64,000 bases of DNA from Mucilaginibacter sp. L196 (GCF_009765905.1 NZ_LMUO01000011.1:124001-188000), one strand, 5' to 3'. Positions 7,539 to 16,011 are shown, counted from the first letter of the stretch. Notes: generated from the letters alone by a model not told the origin. Program-made: numbers and translations.

Positions 7539-8546
7539 ATGAAAGTCGCAGTAGTGGGTGCCACAGGATTGGTGGGCACCAAAATGTTGCAGGTTCTAAC
7601 AGAACGCAACTTCCCCGTAACAGAATTAATTCCGGTAGCTTCAGCTAAGAGTGTTGGTAAAGAAATCACATTTAAGGGTAAGCAGTACAAGATAGTTTCT
7701 GTAGAGGATGCGATAAAGCTTAAGCCCGATGTTGCCATATTTTCGGCAGGGGGCAGCACTTCATTAGAGCAGGCGCCGCTTTTTGCAGCAGCAGGCACAA
7801 CTGTTATTGATAACTCATCAGCATGGCGCATGGATCCAACCAAAAAACTGGTTGTGCCCGAAGTTAATGCCGACGTATTAACTGCCGAAGATAAGATCAT
7901 CGCTAACCCAAACTGTTCAACCATACAAATGGTAGTGGCCTTAAAACCATTGCACGACAGGTATAAAATTAAACGCGTAGTAGTATCAACTTACCAATCG
8001 GTAACTGGTACAGGCGTTAAAGCAGTTGAGCAATTGTTTAATGAACGTAAAGGTATTGAAGGTGTTATGGCTTATCCATATACCATCGACCTGAATGTTA
8101 TACCGCAAATTGATGTGTTCACCGCAAACGGTTACACCAAGGAAGAAATGAAAATGATACTGGAAACCCAAAAAATAATGGGCGACGATAGCATTAAAGT
8201 AACTGCTACAACAGTGCGTATCCCGGTTATGGGTGGCCACTCAGAATCAGTTAATATTGAGTTTGCTGAGGATTTTGATTTGGCTGAAGTACGTTCAATT
8301 TTAGAGAATGCACCAGGCATCATCGTAACTGATGACACCGCTAACCTAAAATACCCAATGCCGCTTGACGCGCATGACAAGGACGAAGTATTTGTAGGCC
8401 GCATCCGCCGTGATGAGAGCCAGCCAAACACCCTGAACTGCTGGATAGTATCAGACAACCTGCGTAAAGGCGCTGCTACTAACGCGGTACAAATTGCAGA
8501 GTATCTGGCATCTAAAAACCTGATCGGTCAGGCTGTCGAAGTATAA
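7539..8546 (+). CDS. asd: Aspartate-semialdehyde dehydrogenase
   Basis: 335 residues. It makes L-aspartate 4-semialdehyde from aspartyl phosphate with NADPH, in the lysine, threonine, methionine and diaminopimelate pathway (cytosolic). The N-terminus VAVVGATGLVGTKML is the Rossmann nucleotide motif. The catalytic cysteine is Cys126 in NPNCSTIQMV, and the active-site histidine lies in RIPVMGGHSESV. The length fits the family. The start ATG at 7539 directly precedes the conserved N-terminus. It is followed by a hairpin (8571-8600) that probably ends the transcript; no other pathway genes are adjacent. Confidence 0.95.
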   Translation: MKVAVVGATGLVGTKMLQVLTERNFPVTELIPVASAKSVGKEITFKGKQYKIVSVEDAIKLKPDVAIFSAGGSTSLEQAPLFAAAGTTVIDNSSAWRMDPTKKLVVPEVNADVLTAEDKIIANPNCSTIQMVVALKPLHDRYKIKRVVVSTYQSVTGTGVKAVEQLFNERKGIEGVMAYPYTIDLNVIPQIDVFTANGYTKEEMKMILETQKIMGDDSIKVTATTVRIPVMGGHSESVNIEFAEDFDLAEVRSILENAPGIIVTDDTANLKYPMPLDAHDKDEVFVGRIRRDESQPNTLNCWIVSDNLRKGAATNAVQIAEYLASKNLIGQAVEV

Positions 8547-8570
8547 CAAAACCTAAATTATTATAAGATG

Positions 8571-8607
8571 AATAGGGATGGTCGAAAGATTATCCCTATT
8601 TGTATTT
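8571..8607 (+). terminator. Hairpin downstream of asd
   Basis: AATAGGGAT (8571-8579) is the exact reverse complement of ATCCCTATT (8592-8600), with a 12-base loop and a T-rich tail (TGTATTT). It lies 25 bp after the asd stop and fits a rho-independent terminator. It overlaps the more distant of two possible starts of the next ORF, which favours the inner start at 8629. Confidence 0.55.
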
Positions 8608-8628
8608 GAAAGAAATCCTGAATCCACA

Positions 8629-9408
8629 ATGAAGTCAAAAATATGCTTGTTGTTAGTTAGCTGCTTTATTAGTGTTAGTAGTCTTGCACAGACACCGAAA
8701 AGTGTTATGTCTGATTTGGTCAAGAGTTATGATAAAATTACAAGTTGGCGTGGAAGATGGAATGATTCAAGCGTTAATGCATATGACTCAATTAAGATGG
8801 CGGATAAAGAGTTTGGCGAAAAGTTGAATTTATATACAACTAAATATCCATCGACAATTACCGATAATTATAATCTGATGCATAAGTTCGGTTTTTATTT
8901 TGTGGGGGATGGTGCTAATGTTCTTAGAATTTACACATGGGAAACTTGGTTAGGTAAAACAGAACGTGGGTTTGGAAATGTATTTCAATATAAAGTAAAC
9001 AATAAAACAAATTCTATATTAAAAACAGATCAACAAGGCGATACAACGTGCCTTTTCTCCAAGATAAATACATGCATTATTAAAGGTAAAACATATTACT
9101 TAGCTGTATATAATTCATTTTATATATCGAAACAAGCAGCCCAGGGAGTAAAGATATATCGCATTGAAAACGGGAAATTAACTGATGATGTAAAATTAAT
9201 AAAGACACCAGAAGGATTGGTTAATCACATATCATACGATTATAGCTATGGAACTTATTCTTTAGAGGACTTCGCCACAAGGCCGTCAATTCATTTTAAT
9301 GGTTATACCAATACCATATTCATTCCGATAGTCGATGCAAGCGGACATACAACTAATCAATTCATCACCTACAAATTCACCGGCGAATACTTCGAGAAAG
9401 TAAAATAG
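8629..9408 (+). CDS. Secreted hypothetical protein
   Basis: 259 residues from the ATG at 8629. An alternative in-frame start at 8578 would fall inside the asd terminator hairpin and would push the signal peptide inward, so it was rejected. The N-terminus MKSKICLLLVSCFISVSSLA is a clear Sec signal peptide. The mature protein is rich in Tyr, Asn and Lys and has no motif I recognise. Its codon use is visibly more A/T-rich than the neighbouring asd, which may point to a different origin. It ends at 9408 with no gap to the convergent gene that begins its stop codon at 9409. Confidence 0.6.
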   Translation: MKSKICLLLVSCFISVSSLAQTPKSVMSDLVKSYDKITSWRGRWNDSSVNAYDSIKMADKEFGEKLNLYTTKYPSTITDNYNLMHKFGFYFVGDGANVLRIYTWETWLGKTERGFGNVFQYKVNNKTNSILKTDQQGDTTCLFSKINTCIIKGKTYYLAVYNSFYISKQAAQGVKIYRIENGKLTDDVKLIKTPEGLVNHISYDYSYGTYSLEDFATRPSIHFNGYTNTIFIPIVDASGHTTNQFITYKFTGEYFEKVK

Positions 9409-9603
9409 CTATTTCTTTTTTTCGTCTTCCCTTTTCGCTGCGCGGGATAAAAGGATGGCGTATACAGCGGTAAACACTACACCTGAAAGCACGGCTTTTA
9501 AAATAGAATCAGCATAGTTCGTGTTCGCTTTGATAACATAGTTGTAAAACAGAAATACGATTACCGTGTAAACCAAATACACTATGAATATTTTACGTGC
9601 CAT
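9409..9603 (-). CDS. Small two-helix membrane protein
   Basis: 64 residues: an N-terminal hydrophobic helix (IFIVYLVYTVIVFLFYNYVI), a short polar loop, a second helix (AVLSGVVFTAVYAILLS) and a charged KREDEKKK tail on the cytoplasmic side. Its stop codon abuts the stop of the convergent secreted-protein gene, so neither has room for a separate terminator. No family is recognised. Confidence 0.5.
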   Translation of the reverse strand: MARKIFIVYLVYTVIVFLFYNYVIKANTNYADSILKAVLSGVVFTAVYAILLSRAAKREDEKKK

Positions 9604-9699
9604 AAGGCAAAGATAAAAAACATAAGCAAAAAAGCGCTGCCCTGCGCGATTCCCGCCCCTTTGAATAGAGTAATGTTATTTGTTAAGGGGAAGACTATT

Positions 9700-9866
9700 T
9701 TTTACCCTCTTTCCGGCTTGCCGAAGAGAGGGTCGAACAGCGCAGCGCATTCGGGGTGAGTCAGCTATGCGCCTGGTATTTGCGCCAATGCCGCTTGTAT
9801 AGTTGACTCACCCGGTCTTTGCTTCGCTCGACCACCCTCTCTTTTGCAAGCAAAAAAGAGGGTAAA
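9700..9866. repeat. Long palindromic element, family E copy 1
   Basis: A 167-bp inverted repeat. The outer arms are TTTTACCCTCTTT... and ...AAAGAGGGTAAAA, with inner arms containing GGTGAGTC and GACTCACCC. Short GC-rich sub-hairpins (CTTGCAAAAGAGAGG type) lie within the arms. A second copy is at 56684-56841. No ORF within it is credible. It sits directly beside a family A element (9885), so this gap consists largely of repeats. Confidence 0.85.
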
Positions 9867-9884
9867 AGCAGTACAAGGCCGCCC

Positions 9885-9974
9885 TGTCATTCTGAACGGA
9901 GTGAAGAATCTTTTAACGGTGCAAGGCGAACTATGCAAATCGAAGAAGATTCTTCACTACGTTCAGAATGACAA
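9885..9974. repeat. Palindromic element, family A copy 2
   Basis: Left arm TGTCATTCTGAACGGAGTGA then AGAATCTT, spacer of about 30 bp, right arm AAGATTCTTCACTACGTTCA then GAATGACA. It ends 27 bp before the carotenoid desaturase start, so the downstream promoter must lie inside or just beyond the repeat. Confidence 0.9.
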
Positions 9975-10001
9975 TTTAAAAGATAGGGCTATCTTTACCC
10001 C

Positions 10002-11468
10002 ATGCCAAAAAAAGCTTTAATCATCGGTGCTGGAATTGCCGGAATCGCTACCGCCATTCGCTTAGCGGTAAAAGGCTATGATGTTGAAGTTTTCGAGGCG
10101 AATAATTACCCCGGTGGCAAACTATCCGAATTTGAAAAGGATGGTTTTCGATTTGATGCCGGGCCCAGTCTGTTCACCATGCCGCAATATGTGGATGAGT
10201 TGTTTAAACTGGCAGGCAAAAATCCATCCGACTATTTCCAATACCAAAAGCTGGATGTATTATGTAAATACTTTTATACCGATGGCACTAAACTAACCGC
10301 TTATAAGGATACCGACAAGTTCGAACAAGAAGTATCAAAAAACATTGGCGAAGAAGCATCAGCCATAAAAAAATACACAGAGAATAGCAGCAAGATTTAT
10401 AACATCACCAATCACGTATTTCTCGAAAAATCGTTGCACCGTATCAAAACATTTTTAAGCTGGTCCACATTAAAATCTATTTTCCGGATAAGGCAGATCG
10501 ATGCCATGCGCACCATGCATCAAGCAAACCAAAGTTTTTTTAAAGATGAGCGGATGGTCCAGTTTTATGACCGGTACGCCACTTATAATGGTTCAAACCC
10601 ATACAGCGCGCCCGCAACGCTCAATGTTATTCCGCATATTGAGCAGCATTTCGGTGCATATTTTCCAAAAGATGGGATGTACAGTATCACCACAAATTTG
10701 GTCAAGCTAGCTGAATCATTAGGCGCAAAGTTTAATTATAATTCGCGCGTGGATGAGATTGTTTTGGAACGGCAAATAGCAAAAGGTATAAGAGTGAAAG
10801 ATAGGTTGATCGAAGCTGATATTGTAATATCCAACATGGATGTTTGGTTCACCTATCATCAATTATTAAGAACACATCCGGCACTGTTCCCCAAAAAGAT
10901 ACTCAGCCAGGAACGCAGCAGTTCGGCTTTAATTTTTTATTGGGGGATAAACAAACAGTTCCCGCAGCTCGATTTGCATAACATATTTTTTAGTGCCGAT
11001 TATAAAGCCGAGTTCAACCATATCTGGCAACAAAAAGATATTTATCATGATCCGACAGTCTACCTCAATATCAGCTCCAAATACAAAATAGATGATGCGC
11101 CGGAAGGCTGTGAAAACTGGTTTGTAATGATCAATGTACCGTCCAATAGCGGTCAGGATTGGAATAAACTGATTGCCAATGCCCGCAAAAATATCATAGC
11201 CAAACTCAATAAAAGCTTAGGCGAAGATGTTAGCGAACTCATCATCAGCGAAAGCATCCTTGATCCCCGTGGCATCGAAAACCGCACCTCATCCTATCAA
11301 GGTTCTATCTATGGCACCAGCTCCAACAACCAGTTCGCTGCATTTTTGCGTCACGCCAATAAATCATCCAAAATAAACAACCTCTATTTCTGTGGTGGCA
11401 GCGTCCATCCCGGCGGCGGGATACCCTTGTGTTTATTATCCGCTAAAATTGTAAGTGATTGGGTGTGA
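10002..11468 (+). CDS. Carotenoid desaturase of the CrtI/CrtD family (probably CrtD-type)
   Basis: 488 residues. The N-terminal FAD-binding motif ALIIGAGIAGIATAIRLAVK and FDAGPSLFTMP are typical of phytoene-desaturase-like enzymes. The C-terminal motif SVHPGGGIPLCLLSAKI is closer to CrtD (1-hydroxycarotenoid 3,4-desaturase) than to CrtI, whose equivalent reads HPGTGVP. It would add double bonds to a carotenoid at the membrane using FAD. No crtB, crtI or crtY gene lies nearby, so it is isolated from the main carotenoid cluster. The substrate step is inferred. The stop codon TGA is the first part of a perfect hairpin. Confidence 0.75.
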   Translation: MPKKALIIGAGIAGIATAIRLAVKGYDVEVFEANNYPGGKLSEFEKDGFRFDAGPSLFTMPQYVDELFKLAGKNPSDYFQYQKLDVLCKYFYTDGTKLTAYKDTDKFEQEVSKNIGEEASAIKKYTENSSKIYNITNHVFLEKSLHRIKTFLSWSTLKSIFRIRQIDAMRTMHQANQSFFKDERMVQFYDRYATYNGSNPYSAPATLNVIPHIEQHFGAYFPKDGMYSITTNLVKLAESLGAKFNYNSRVDEIVLERQIAKGIRVKDRLIEADIVISNMDVWFTYHQLLRTHPALFPKKILSQERSSSALIFYWGINKQFPQLDLHNIFFSADYKAEFNHIWQQKDIYHDPTVYLNISSKYKIDDAPEGCENWFVMINVPSNSGQDWNKLIANARKNIIAKLNKSLGEDVSELIISESILDPRGIENRTSSYQGSIYGTSSNNQFAAFLRHANKSSKINNLYFCGGSVHPGGGIPLCLLSAKIVSDWV

Positions 11469-11515
11469 CAGTTAAAAACTGTCATTATCCGGAGTTTCAG
11501 TTATAAACTGAAACT
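11466..11515. repeat. Two tandem perfect hairpins overlapping the desaturase stop
   Basis: Hairpin 1: TGACAGTT-AAA-AACTGTCA (11466-11484), whose first three bases are the desaturase stop codon. Hairpin 2: AGTTTCAGTT-ATA-AACTGAAACT (11493-11515). Both have perfect arms and 3-base loops and share the CAGTT/AACTG core. They could terminate or stabilise the transcript, or be a short dispersed repeat; no T-tract follows. Confidence 0.7.
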
Positions 11516-11633
11516 AGTTATTGCCATTTTATACGCTCCGAACCTCTTAAACAAGCAATCTCATGAGTTGTCTCTCATTAGGCGCAAGTTGTTTATGAGG
11601 CTTTCTTGTTTATACGAATATACGAAAAATTAG

Positions 11634-11641
11634 TAAATTTG
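11634..11641 (+). promoter_or_regulatory. Candidate minus-7 box, leaderless arrangement
   Basis: TAAATTTG, a perfect TAnnTTTG match, ends 6 bp before the ATG at 11648, implying an mRNA with little or no 5' leader. The minus-33 element is not convincing. An imperfect inverted repeat (AAACAAG...CTTGTTT, about 11549-11612) lies just upstream. Confidence 0.4.
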
Positions 11642-11647
11642 TTATTC

Positions 11648-11761
11648 ATGGCAAAGCAAGACGAAAAAACCCCAAAAGAGGCATCCGACCTATTCCATAA
11701 AATAATGAAAGCATCTGTGTCTCCTAAAGCGACTGGCAGTAAAGAAACTGAAAATAAATAA
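11648..11761 (+). CDS. Small hypothetical protein, 37 residues
   Basis: A short ORF from ATG 11648 to TAA 11761: MAKQDEKTPKEASDLFHKIM followed by KASVSPKATGSKETENK. The SDLFHKIMKASV core resembles small Bacteroidota proteins of unknown role (from memory, not checked). It is preceded by a perfect TAAATTTG box and followed 20 bp later by another small ORF on the same strand, so the two may form a tiny operon. Coding status is uncertain because of length. Confidence 0.45.
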   Translation: MAKQDEKTPKEASDLFHKIMKASVSPKATGSKETENK

Positions 11762-11781
11762 GTTAAGCCAAAGGGTAAGAA

Positions 11782-11982
11782 ATGAGCAAGCAGACGAGCG
11801 ATATATTGTGGTCGTTAGTAATGCTCATTGTAGGTATTGCTGCTATTTTAACTAACTATAAAAAAGACCCGAGTTATAAAGACCGTTTTGGATATAGAAT
11901 TAACGGGCTTGTGTTGGGTATATTTGCTACTATATGTGGCATTTATTTGGTTTGTAAAGTTTTGTTTTTTAATCACTATTAA
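11782..11982 (+). CDS. Small two-helix membrane protein
   Basis: 66 residues with two transmembrane helices (DILWSLVMLIVGIAAILTNY and INGLVLGIFATICGIYLVC) joined by a charged loop (KKDPSYKDRFGYR). An AAGGG-containing sequence lies shortly before the ATG. It follows the 37-residue ORF by 20 bp. No family is recognised and no function can be assigned. Confidence 0.5.
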   Translation: MSKQTSDILWSLVMLIVGIAAILTNYKKDPSYKDRFGYRINGLVLGIFATICGIYLVCKVLFFNHY

Positions 11983-12034
11983 GGTAGTTGGTCTAACACG
12001 TATATAGTCTCCTTTCAAGACAAAAGAACGAACA

Positions 12035-12463
12035 CTACGACTGTATATAAGTCTTCAAATGCTCAATGGTTTCCAAATGCGAAAGTATCGTTTCAGTAAC
12101 CAAATCATTAATAGATATAATCCCCGATAACTCGTCATCCACAAAAACAGGTAAATAACGGATATTGCTTTCGCTCATAATATGCATACAAGTCTCAATT
12201 GAGCTTTCGGGCACAATGCGGGGCAAGCCGGTACTCATAATTTCCCGTACCGGTGTTTCGTGTGATGAGCGGCCCAGTAAAATAACTTTACGGGCATAAT
12301 CACGCTCAGTCATCAGGCCCAGGTATTTACCATGTTCTGATATTACTACAGCGCCTATGTTTTTATCAGCCATCAGCTTTAAGGCATCAAGCACGGTAGT
12401 GGCGGCATCAATAGTGACAACGTTGCGACCTTTTCGATTGAGTATGTCAGAAACTTTTTTCAT
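12035..12463 (-). CDS. CBS-domain-pair protein
   Basis: 142 residues from the ATG at 12463; the longer in-frame start at 12511 adds residues unrelated to the family and was rejected. It consists of two CBS motifs: the first centred on TVLDALKLMADKNIGAVVI...GLMTERDYARKVI, the second on SSIETCMHIMSESNIRYLPVF...GIISINDLV. Such stand-alone pairs bind adenosyl ligands (AMP, ATP, SAM or NAD) and act as energy or ligand sensors. No partner enzyme is fused or adjacent, so its target is unknown. Soluble, cytoplasmic. Confidence 0.85.
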   Translation of the reverse strand: MKKVSDILNRKGRNVVTIDAATTVLDALKLMADKNIGAVVISEHGKYLGLMTERDYARKVILLGRSSHETPVREIMSTGLPRIVPESSIETCMHIMSESNIRYLPVFVDDELSGIISINDLVTETILSHLETIEHLKTYIQS

Positions 12464-12627
12464 AATACACAGGTAATTGTTTGGTTTACATTGGGTTTTA
12501 TAAATATACAAATCAATTTTTCAAATTAGAAAGCATCTACGTATAATTTTTATTACCCGGATGCGGTGTTTGTAATAATGTATATATTAGCCTTATTGAA
12601 TTAACCTATTAGTTAATATCTACCACC

Positions 12628-13326
12628 ATGAAAAAAATTCTTCTATCAGCAATGGCTTTTATAGCCATCAGCTTTTCACTATCAGCACAAACATTAAATA
12701 AACTTACTCCTAAAGAAAAACAGGACGGCTACAAGCTTTTATTTGATGGCAAAAACACCGACGGCTGGCATGTTTATTTAGGCACCGATGCCGGGGCATG
12801 GCATGCCGAACATGGCGCTTTAGTATTGGATCCCGCTGCAAAAGACCAGGGCGATTTAGTAACCAATAAAGAATACACCAACTTTGAATTGAAGATCGAC
12901 TGGAAAATAGCTGCCGGTGGCAACAGCGGTATTATTTTCGGTATCCACGAGGATACCAGCTATCATTATACCTATTTAACCGGCATGGAAATGCAGGTTT
13001 TGGATGATAAACTGGCCGAAGACAACAAACAGCCAAATCATTTAGCTGGATCATTATATGATATGATAGCGCCATCGCACCCGGCAAAACCTGCCGGCGA
13101 ATGGAACTCAGTTATTATCCGCAAATTAAATGGTCACCTTACTTTTTGGCTTAACGGACAAAAAGTTGTTGAAACACAAATGGGCAGCCCCGAGTGGAAA
13201 GCGCTTGTCCAAAAAAGCAAATTTCATGATTGGCCCGCTTTTGCAACCTACCCTAAAGGGCATATTTCTTTACAGGATCATGGTGCCGAAGTGGAGTTTC
13301 GCGATATACGCATAAAGCAACTGTAA
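12628..13326 (+). CDS. DUF1080 protein, probable 3-keto-glycoside hydrolase
   Basis: 232 residues with a signal peptide (KKILLSAMAFIAISFSLSAQ). The mature protein is a single DUF1080 concanavalin-like beta-sandwich: LFDGKNTDGWHVY, NFELKIDWKIAAGGNSGIIF, EMQVLDD and a C-terminal HGAEVEFRDIRIK strand are the usual blocks. Characterised relatives cleave 3-keto-disaccharides or 3-keto-glycosides made by prior oxidation of the sugar C3. The next two genes encode just such an oxidase pair, which supports this role. Periplasmic. The gap to the next gene is 104 bp, so the three may share one transcript or have an internal promoter. Confidence 0.8.
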   Translation: MKKILLSAMAFIAISFSLSAQTLNKLTPKEKQDGYKLLFDGKNTDGWHVYLGTDAGAWHAEHGALVLDPAAKDQGDLVTNKEYTNFELKIDWKIAAGGNSGIIFGIHEDTSYHYTYLTGMEMQVLDDKLAEDNKQPNHLAGSLYDMIAPSHPAKPAGEWNSVIIRKLNGHLTFWLNGQKVVETQMGSPEWKALVQKSKFHDWPAFATYPKGHISLQDHGAEVEFRDIRIKQL

Positions 13327-13430
13327 TATTTTTTATTTAAAATTGTCAGTATAACATTTGCTTAAGTATATTTAACGTAACCAATTACATAATTTAACCT
13401 CAGGCTATTAACTAATACACAGTTAAACTT

Positions 13431-15167
13431 ATGAGTGATTTGCAAATCAAAAAAACATCAACATTATATGATGCGGTTATTGTAGGCTCGGGCGCAGGCG
13501 GCGGTATGGCTGCTTACGTGCTGGCCCATGCCGGTTTAAAGGTTTTAATGCTGGAAGCAGGTCCGTTTTTCGATCCTGCAAAAAACTCAGCGCAGCTAAA
13601 ATTTCCATGGGAGTCACCACGCCGTGGTGCAAGCACTAATACCCGCAATTTCGGCGATTTTGATGCTGCCTTCGGCGGATGGAGCTTAGAAGGCGAGCCT
13701 TATACCACTAAGAATGGTACCGATTTTCAATGGTTCCGTTCGCGGATGCTAGGGGGGCGTACCAATCACTGGGGGCGTATATCCCTGCGTATGGGGCCGT
13801 ATGATTTTCAGCCTAAAGATGGAGAAACAACAGCCTGGCCTATCACCTACGACGATGTAAAGCCGTTTTACGATAAGATAGACCGGCTGCTGGGTATCTT
13901 CGGCACCGTTGAAGGTTTGGAAAATGAACCCGATGGTATTTTCCTGCCACCACCACCTCCACGCTTAAATGAGCTCTACATTAAAAAAGGAGCAAAAAAG
14001 GCAGGTGTTACTACAATCGCCAGTCGTGGTTCTATATTAACTCAGGCACTACCAAATAATAAAGATCGTGGCGCATGTTTTTACTGCGGGCAATGCAATC
14101 GCAGCTGCAAAGTATACGGCGATTTCTCGTCATCATCCTGCCTGGTTATTCCGGCTATAAAAACAGGAAACTTAACCGTTATTGCCAACGCTATGGCGCG
14201 CGAGGTTTTAACTGATGATAAAGGCCTAGCCACCGGTATCTCCTATATCAACAAGGATGATATGCAGGAATACCAGGTTAAAGGTAAAATTGTAATACTA
14301 GGTGCCAGTGCTTGCGAATCGGCACGCTTGCTGCTTAATTCCAAATCATCGGCACATCCCGGCGGTTTGGCAAATAGTAGTGGCGTGGTGGGTAAATATT
14401 TGCATGATTCCACCGGGTCGGGTGCCAGCGGTTGGTTGCCCCAACTAATGGATCGCAAACGCTACAATGAAGACGGAGTAGGTGCTATTCATATTTATTC
14501 GCCGTGGTGGCTGGGTAATAAAAAGCTCGACTTTCCGCGCGGTTATCATATTGAATATGGCGGTGGTTTACGCATGCCCGGTTACGGTTCTTTCGATGGA
14601 ATCGAAGCTAAAAATGGCTTAGTCCCGGGCCGTGATGGCAAAATGAAAGAAGCAGGTGGTTTTGGTGCAGACCTGAAAAATGACTACCGTCGTTTTTATG
14701 GTGCGAGTGTCGGCATGGCTGGTCGCGGTACTGCCATAGCCCGTGAGGATAACTATTGTGAGATAGACCCGGAAGTGGTTGATAAATATGGTATCCCGGT
14801 ACTACGTTTCCATTACAAATGGGCAGCAGAGGAAATCAAGCAAGCTAAACACATGCAAGATACCTTTCAGGAGATTATGCACCAGATGGGAGCGATAGCC
14901 GACCCACCTGAAGGCCCCGAAACCATGTACGGCCTTAAAGCGCCGGGTGTTATCATCCACGAAGTAGGCACCGTGCGTATGGGCGATGATCCTAAAAAAT
15001 CAGCCCTGAATAAATACAACCAGGCGCATGATTGTAATAATTTATTTGTGGTTGATGCCGCGCCATTTGTACAGCAGGGCGATAAAAACGCTACCTGGAC
15101 TATCCTCGCCCTATCCATGCGTACAGCGGAATATATATTGGCTCAACGAAAAAAACTGAACGTTTAA
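13431..15167 (+). CDS. GMC oxidoreductase, catalytic subunit of a glycoside 3-dehydrogenase-like enzyme
   Basis: 578 residues. The FAD-binding motif is AVIVGSGAGGGMAAYVLAHA near the N-terminus, with the GMC segment FRSRMLGGRTNHWGRISLRM after it. The catalytic His510 (IIHEVGTVRMG) and Asn553 (DKNATWTILAL) are in place. Cys216, 219, 222 and 226 form a CX2CX2CX3C cluster. GMC enzymes that work with a gluconate-dehydrogenase subunit 3 partner carry an iron-sulfur cluster at a comparable site. The expected reaction is oxidation of a sugar hydroxyl (C3 of a glycoside by context). It has no signal peptide and would be exported with the Tat-type partner encoded 19 bp downstream. Confidence 0.82.
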   Translation: MSDLQIKKTSTLYDAVIVGSGAGGGMAAYVLAHAGLKVLMLEAGPFFDPAKNSAQLKFPWESPRRGASTNTRNFGDFDAAFGGWSLEGEPYTTKNGTDFQWFRSRMLGGRTNHWGRISLRMGPYDFQPKDGETTAWPITYDDVKPFYDKIDRLLGIFGTVEGLENEPDGIFLPPPPPRLNELYIKKGAKKAGVTTIASRGSILTQALPNNKDRGACFYCGQCNRSCKVYGDFSSSSCLVIPAIKTGNLTVIANAMAREVLTDDKGLATGISYINKDDMQEYQVKGKIVILGASACESARLLLNSKSSAHPGGLANSSGVVGKYLHDSTGSGASGWLPQLMDRKRYNEDGVGAIHIYSPWWLGNKKLDFPRGYHIEYGGGLRMPGYGSFDGIEAKNGLVPGRDGKMKEAGGFGADLKNDYRRFYGASVGMAGRGTAIAREDNYCEIDPEVVDKYGIPVLRFHYKWAAEEIKQAKHMQDTFQEIMHQMGAIADPPEGPETMYGLKAPGVIIHEVGTVRMGDDPKKSALNKYNQAHDCNNLFVVDAAPFVQQGDKNATWTILALSMRTAEYILAQRKKLNV

Positions 15168-15186
15168 TAACTCATATATTAAAATT

Positions 15187-15825
15187 ATGAACAGACGTGA
15201 ATCCCTCAGAACACTTGCCATAGGCGCGGCAGCAACCGGCTTATTGCTTGATGCTTCCTGCAAACCGGGTACTCAAAAAGTAGCAGAAGTAATTCCACCA
15301 AAAGAGGCTGCTCCAGACCCAAGTCGCCTGCCGAATGAGATTGCCCGTGATAAAAAGTTAAGCGAAGAAAAGTTTTTCACCGACCACGAAATGGCTACCA
15401 TTACTGTTTTGGTTGATATTATTATCCCCAAGGATGAAAAATCAGGGAGTGCATCAGATGCCAAAGTGCCCGAGTTTATAGCATTTATTGTAAACGACAT
15501 GCCCGAGCACCAAACCCCGCTACGCGGCGGCCTGCGCTGGCTGGATGTGCAATGCCTGAATCGCTACAATACCACTTTTAGAGACGCAAGCGCCCAACAG
15601 CAAATTGATATGGTGAAAATGATAGCCTACCCCAAAAAAGCCAAACCCGAAATGGCCCAAGGTGTAGCCTTCTTCAGCCGCATGCGAGATTTAACTGCCA
15701 CGGGCTTCTTCACCTCCGAAATGGGTGTGAAAGACATTGGCTACGTGGGCAACTCACCCACCATTTGGACAGGTGTGCCTGCGGATGTTTTAAAATCTCA
15801 TGGGTTTGATACGGTTTGGGGCTAA
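15187..15825 (+). CDS. Gluconate 2-dehydrogenase subunit 3 family protein (Tat-exported small subunit)
   Basis: 212 residues. The N-terminus NRRESLRTLAIGAAATGLLL has a twin-arginine signal, followed by a possible lipobox (LDASC). The body (FFTDHEMATITVLVDIIIPK, then PEFIAFIVNDM and GLRWLD) is the subunit 3 family, the gamma or hitchhiker subunit that chaperones and exports GMC catalytic subunits. It starts 19 bp after the GMC gene, so the two are co-expressed. A cytochrome c subunit is not present, so the electron acceptor must be encoded elsewhere or be different. Confidence 0.85.
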   Translation: MNRRESLRTLAIGAAATGLLLDASCKPGTQKVAEVIPPKEAAPDPSRLPNEIARDKKLSEEKFFTDHEMATITVLVDIIIPKDEKSGSASDAKVPEFIAFIVNDMPEHQTPLRGGLRWLDVQCLNRYNTTFRDASAQQQIDMVKMIAYPKKAKPEMAQGVAFFSRMRDLTATGFFTSEMGVKDIGYVGNSPTIWTGVPADVLKSHGFDTVWG

Positions 15826-15846
15826 TAGATGTCGCTATAATCTAAC

Positions 15847-15938
15847 TGTCATTCTGAGCGAAGCGAAGAATCTTCTTCGATCTGCAAAGTGGGCTATGCA
15901 ATGACATAGAAGATTCTTCGCTTCGCTCAGAATGACAA
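15847..15938. repeat. Palindromic element, family A copy 3
   Basis: Left arm TGTCATTCTGAGCGAAGCGA then AGAATCTTCT, spacer of about 35 bp, right arm AGAAGATTCTTCGCTTCGCT then CAGAATGACA. It lies between the subunit 3 gene and the next small membrane-protein gene. Reading through it on the minus strand gives the spurious peptide CHSERSEESS, a frequent false ORF from this repeat. Confidence 0.9.
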
Positions 15939-15980
15939 AGTAGTATTGCTTTTGGTCGACATTTTACCGCACCGGGGAAT

Positions 15981-16011
15981 TTTGCCAAGTTTGTCTGAAT
16001 TATTATATTTA
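15981..16011 (+). promoter_or_regulatory. Candidate promoter (TTTG-N19-TATATTTA), leaderless arrangement
   Basis: TTTG at 15981-15984 is followed after exactly 19 bp by TATATTTA (7 of 8 match to TAnnTTTG) at 16004-16011. The ATG of the following gene is 4 bp further on. Both spacing and sequence fit the Bacteroidota primary sigma consensus and imply a leaderless or near-leaderless mRNA. Confidence 0.45.

Noticed and set aside
8578..8628. Upstream start of the secreted 259-residue protein
   Set aside because: It would lie inside the asd terminator hairpin and mask the signal peptide.
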